Made by a program: the position numbers and the translations under genes. The notes beneath the pieces were generated by a model that saw only the letters and a program-made list of their open reading frames with translations, was not told the DNA's origin and did no database searches. A DNA stretch of 16,192 bases from UBA1425 sp051881715. GTDB taxonomy: Bacteria; Bacillota; Clostridia; Oscillospirales; Acutalibacteraceae. This document shows, piece after piece, positions 14,506-16,192 of the stretch. Each line of letters opens with the position of its first letter. Position 1 is the first letter of the stretch. The stretch covers positions 1 through 16,192 of the forward strand of contig JBJEQK010000044.1 in assembly GCA_051881715.1 (NCBI GenBank), given 5' to 3'.

Positions 14506-15672
14506 ATGAAAAATATGAAAAAGGTCGCAACAGTACTGCTTGCGCTCCTCCTGGTGATGAGTACGATGTCGCTTGGTGCCTTTGCTGCTGATGAGACCGG
14601 CACGATCGGGATCACCATCACAGCGGACAAAACAAAAAATTTATACCCCGGCGATATTGTAACTTTCACGATCAACATTAAGAACGACTTCAACTATGTT
14701 TGTATGCGTTGGCCGGTCATGTACACTGCCAAGGTTTTTGAACCTGTGATTGCCAACGACGGCAACGGCGATGCCGACTACTGCAACGTCAGCGGCTACG
14801 GCAGTCTCTCGGGCGTGGATTCCATTTTGGAATCCGGTGAACTTCCGTCCACCAGTGAAGCGTTTGGCGGTACTTACAACAAGACCAACTACAAGGGCAT
14901 CCTCATCCAGTGGACAGGCGGCACATCCAGCTCCGGCATTGCCTATTATCACGAAGAGAACGGCTCCGACTGTATCCAATTCCAGCTGCGTGTTAAGGAT
15001 GCACCTACCGCCACCAGCGCAACGGTCATTATTCCGACTACCACCCAGTGTAAAGGCTTCTTCTACTATCAGGCGATCACTGATCCTGCGGACATTTCCA
15101 CCCTTTACAAGATGTCCAGCACCACCTGCACCGTCACCTCCACCGGCGCTACACTCTCTGTGTTCAAAGAGGCTGCCGGTATTAAGGCAAAGGCAGGCAC
15201 CGATATAGTTATTGATGAGGACGGATACATCTACGGCTTTACCGAGGTTGTCCGTGATTTTGATACGCTCAATGCGAGCACGATCAGCAGCTGGATCACC
15301 ACTGCTGGCGGTGCGACCTACACGTTCGACACGAATGCATCGGGGAACTACAGCACCGGTGCTACGCTGCACGTCTACGACGCAGACGGCAATTCCGTGG
15401 CGGATTATCAGGTTGTCATTTTCGGCGATATCAACGGCGACGGTATCATTAATGCTATGGATTCCGCAAATCTGATCATTGGTTATCTGAACCTTGCTGA
15501 GTGGTCCGAGGACTACGATCCGAAGGCCAATGCAATGTATTTTGCCTGCGATGCCAACGCCGACGGCGCCGTAGAAAATGTGGACTATGGTCCGTTGGAG
15601 GTTTGTATCCATGGTGATGGTTATATCAACCAGACCTACGATGCTTCCAATCCGCTGATTTATTTTGAATAA
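14506..15672 (+). CDS. Secreted cohesin-like plus dockerin-like protein
   Basis: A 388-residue extracellular protein. ATG 14506 follows GGGAGG by seven bases. The signal peptide is MKNMKKVATVLLALLLVMS..., with Ala-Phe-Ala27 as the cleavage site. Residues about 33-215 resemble a cohesin-type beta-sandwich: ITITADKTKNLYPGDIVTFT at the start, with the PGD turn at 48-50 as in the two flanking paralogues. About 225-305 is a small beta module ending GATLHVYDADGNSVADYQVV, of the kind often found just before dockerins. The dockerin-like pair is GDINGDGIINAMD at 307-319 (complete calcium loop) and DANADGAVENVD at 349-360 (Glu for Asn at loop position 9). Having a cohesin-like and a dockerin-like part in one chain would allow chains or adaptors, but neither is shown to bind. 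It probably shares the transcript starting near 9751. Cohesin assignment is by eye; another carbohydrate-binding sandwich is possible. Confidence 0.85.
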   Translation: MKNMKKVATVLLALLLVMSTMSLGAFAADETGTIGITITADKTKNLYPGDIVTFTINIKNDFNYVCMRWPVMYTAKVFEPVIANDGNGDADYCNVSGYGSLSGVDSILESGELPSTSEAFGGTYNKTNYKGILIQWTGGTSSSGIAYYHEENGSDCIQFQLRVKDAPTATSATVIIPTTTQCKGFFYYQAITDPADISTLYKMSSTTCTVTSTGATLSVFKEAAGIKAKAGTDIVIDEDGYIYGFTEVVRDFDTLNASTISSWITTAGGATYTFDTNASGNYSTGATLHVYDADGNSVADYQVVIFGDINGDGIINAMDSANLIIGYLNLAEWSEDYDPKANAMYFACDANADGAVENVDYGPLEVCIHGDGYINQTYDASNPLIYFE

Positions 15673-15743
15673 GTTAGTTTTTTAGGGTTCATTTGCATTT
15701 TGCAATGTGATAAACCAAATAAGATTAGGAGGAAAATCAACTA

Positions 15744-16192
15744 ATGAAAATGGCAAAACGTTCCCTTGCAGTGCTTTTGTCACTTGTGATGGCGTTCAGC
15801 GTATTTTCAGTAACCGGTTCCGCTTACTGGAACGCCGGCTCTGCCGGTATCGTTCCTGAAACGGCAGAGGGCGCCGGTACTGTTACATACGGTATGGATG
15901 TCTACAAGGACGGCACTAAGGTAGAACAAGGCTCTACCTTGTCTCCCGGCGATGTGATCGAAGTCCGTATCAGCTTTAGTACCGACTTCTACACATTCTT
16001 TCTCCAGGTTCCTGTTTACTTTGACAGCACCTATTTTACGCCTGCCATCGACGGTGTCCCCTACACGGACAGAACCGACGGCTTCACGGCCGGCTTGATC
16101 AAGACCTACGAGGGTCAGGTCGCGACCAGCTCTGAGCTGAATAATGCCAGCGGTGCACCTGCCGAATTCTACGACACGCTGCTGGATATCAG
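15744..16192 (+). CDS. Secreted cohesin-like protein, 5' part (cut by window edge)
   Basis: The first 149 codons of a gene that runs off the right edge. ATG 15744 follows TTAGGAGGAAAATCAACTA. The signal peptide ends at Gly-Ser-Ala27, and the mature chain begins YWNAGSAG. The same cohesin-like pattern as the left-edge gene follows: TLSPGDVIEV at 65-74, then STDFYTFFLQVPVYFDSTYF. Most differences from the left copy are silent or conservative and concentrated in the signal peptide, which points to selection for the mature sequence. The gap of 71 bases from the upstream gene holds only a short weak hairpin (15690-15707) and a T run, so it is probably the third gene of the unit that begins at 9951. 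A dockerin-like tail would lie beyond the window. Confidence 0.8.
   Translation, partial: MKMAKRSLAVLLSLVMAFSVFSVTGSAYWNAGSAGIVPETAEGAGTVTYGMDVYKDGTKVEQGSTLSPGDVIEVRISFSTDFYTFFLQVPVYFDSTYFTPAIDGVPYTDRTDGFTAGLIKTYEGQVATSSELNNASGAPAEFYDTLLDI
15744..16192 (+). repeat. Right arm of a 449-bp inverted repeat
   Basis: Partner of 1-449 in opposite orientation. The longest exact run I see is 54 bases (15840-15893), with others of about 35-41 bases, long enough to support homologous recombination between the arms. Confidence 0.9.

Noticed and set aside
9900..14693. A 1597-codon open frame on the minus strand opposite the large secreted protein gene.
   Set aside because: Its codons align base-for-base with the sense codons through 9951-14426, so it stays open simply because the sense gene lacks TTA, CTA and TCA codons. 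The predicted protein is Val/Gly/Cys/His-rich with no domain or signal, and the sense gene has the promoter, ribosome binding site, signal peptide and recognisable modules.
15690..15707. Hairpin in the gap before the last gene as a terminator.
   Set aside because: The stem is only about seven pairs with a bulge and no U-tract follows; it is too weak to call.
1..16192. The terminal inverted repeats as ends of a composite transposon or integrated element.
   Set aside because: The homology begins at the start codons of genes with different upstream DNA, no transposase, integrase or target duplication is visible, and the interior holds core sporulation genes.

Overview
The window reads as a GC-moderate chromosomal segment of an endospore-forming Clostridia, probably an Oscillospirales/Ruminococcaceae-type gut bacterium. 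This rests on the spoVAC-spoVAD pair, Gram-positive signal peptides, strong AGGAGG-type ribosome binding sites, and secreted proteins with cohesin-like and dockerin-like modules. The lineage is inferred from gene content; no rRNA or tRNA gene is visible.

Layout. (1) At 1-449, on the minus strand, is the 5' part of a gene for a secreted cohesin-like protein. It diverges from (2) a sporulation operon on the plus strand: spoVAC (639-1076), spoVAD (1090-2115), an overlapping 43-codon membrane peptide (2112-2243) and a giant cyclic beta-1,2-glucan synthase-like gene (2254-9450; GT84, glycoamylase-like/GH189-type and GH94 modules). No spoVAE is present where clostridial spoVA operons usually carry it. 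(3) A 500-base gap (9451-9950) holds a hairpin terminator candidate, an inverted repeat, a near-consensus sigma-A promoter and a 200-nt leader that can fold into a long hairpin followed by a pseudoknot. (4) That leader feeds a run of secreted-protein genes: a 1491-residue protein with two FIVAR-like repeats and a C-terminal dockerin-like pair (9951-14426), a 388-residue cohesin-like plus dockerin-like protein (14506-15672), and the 5' part of another cohesin-like protein (15744-16192).

The first and last genes are near-identical paralogues in inverted orientation. Each is cut by the window edge after exactly 449 bases, at the same homologous column, and they are about 91% identical by hand count. 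So the window is bounded by a long inverted repeat, which matters both for genome rearrangement and for how the contig was assembled.

How the genes may work together: SpoVAC and SpoVAD belong to the channel that moves dipicolinic acid into the forespore. The co-directional, tightly packed glucan synthase suggests that a beta-1,2-glucan might be made in the same developmental compartment. The downstream cluster looks like a separate surface/extracellular unit under its own vegetative-type promoter, whose cohesin-like and dockerin-like parts could bind one another. Both statements are inferences from gene order and modules.
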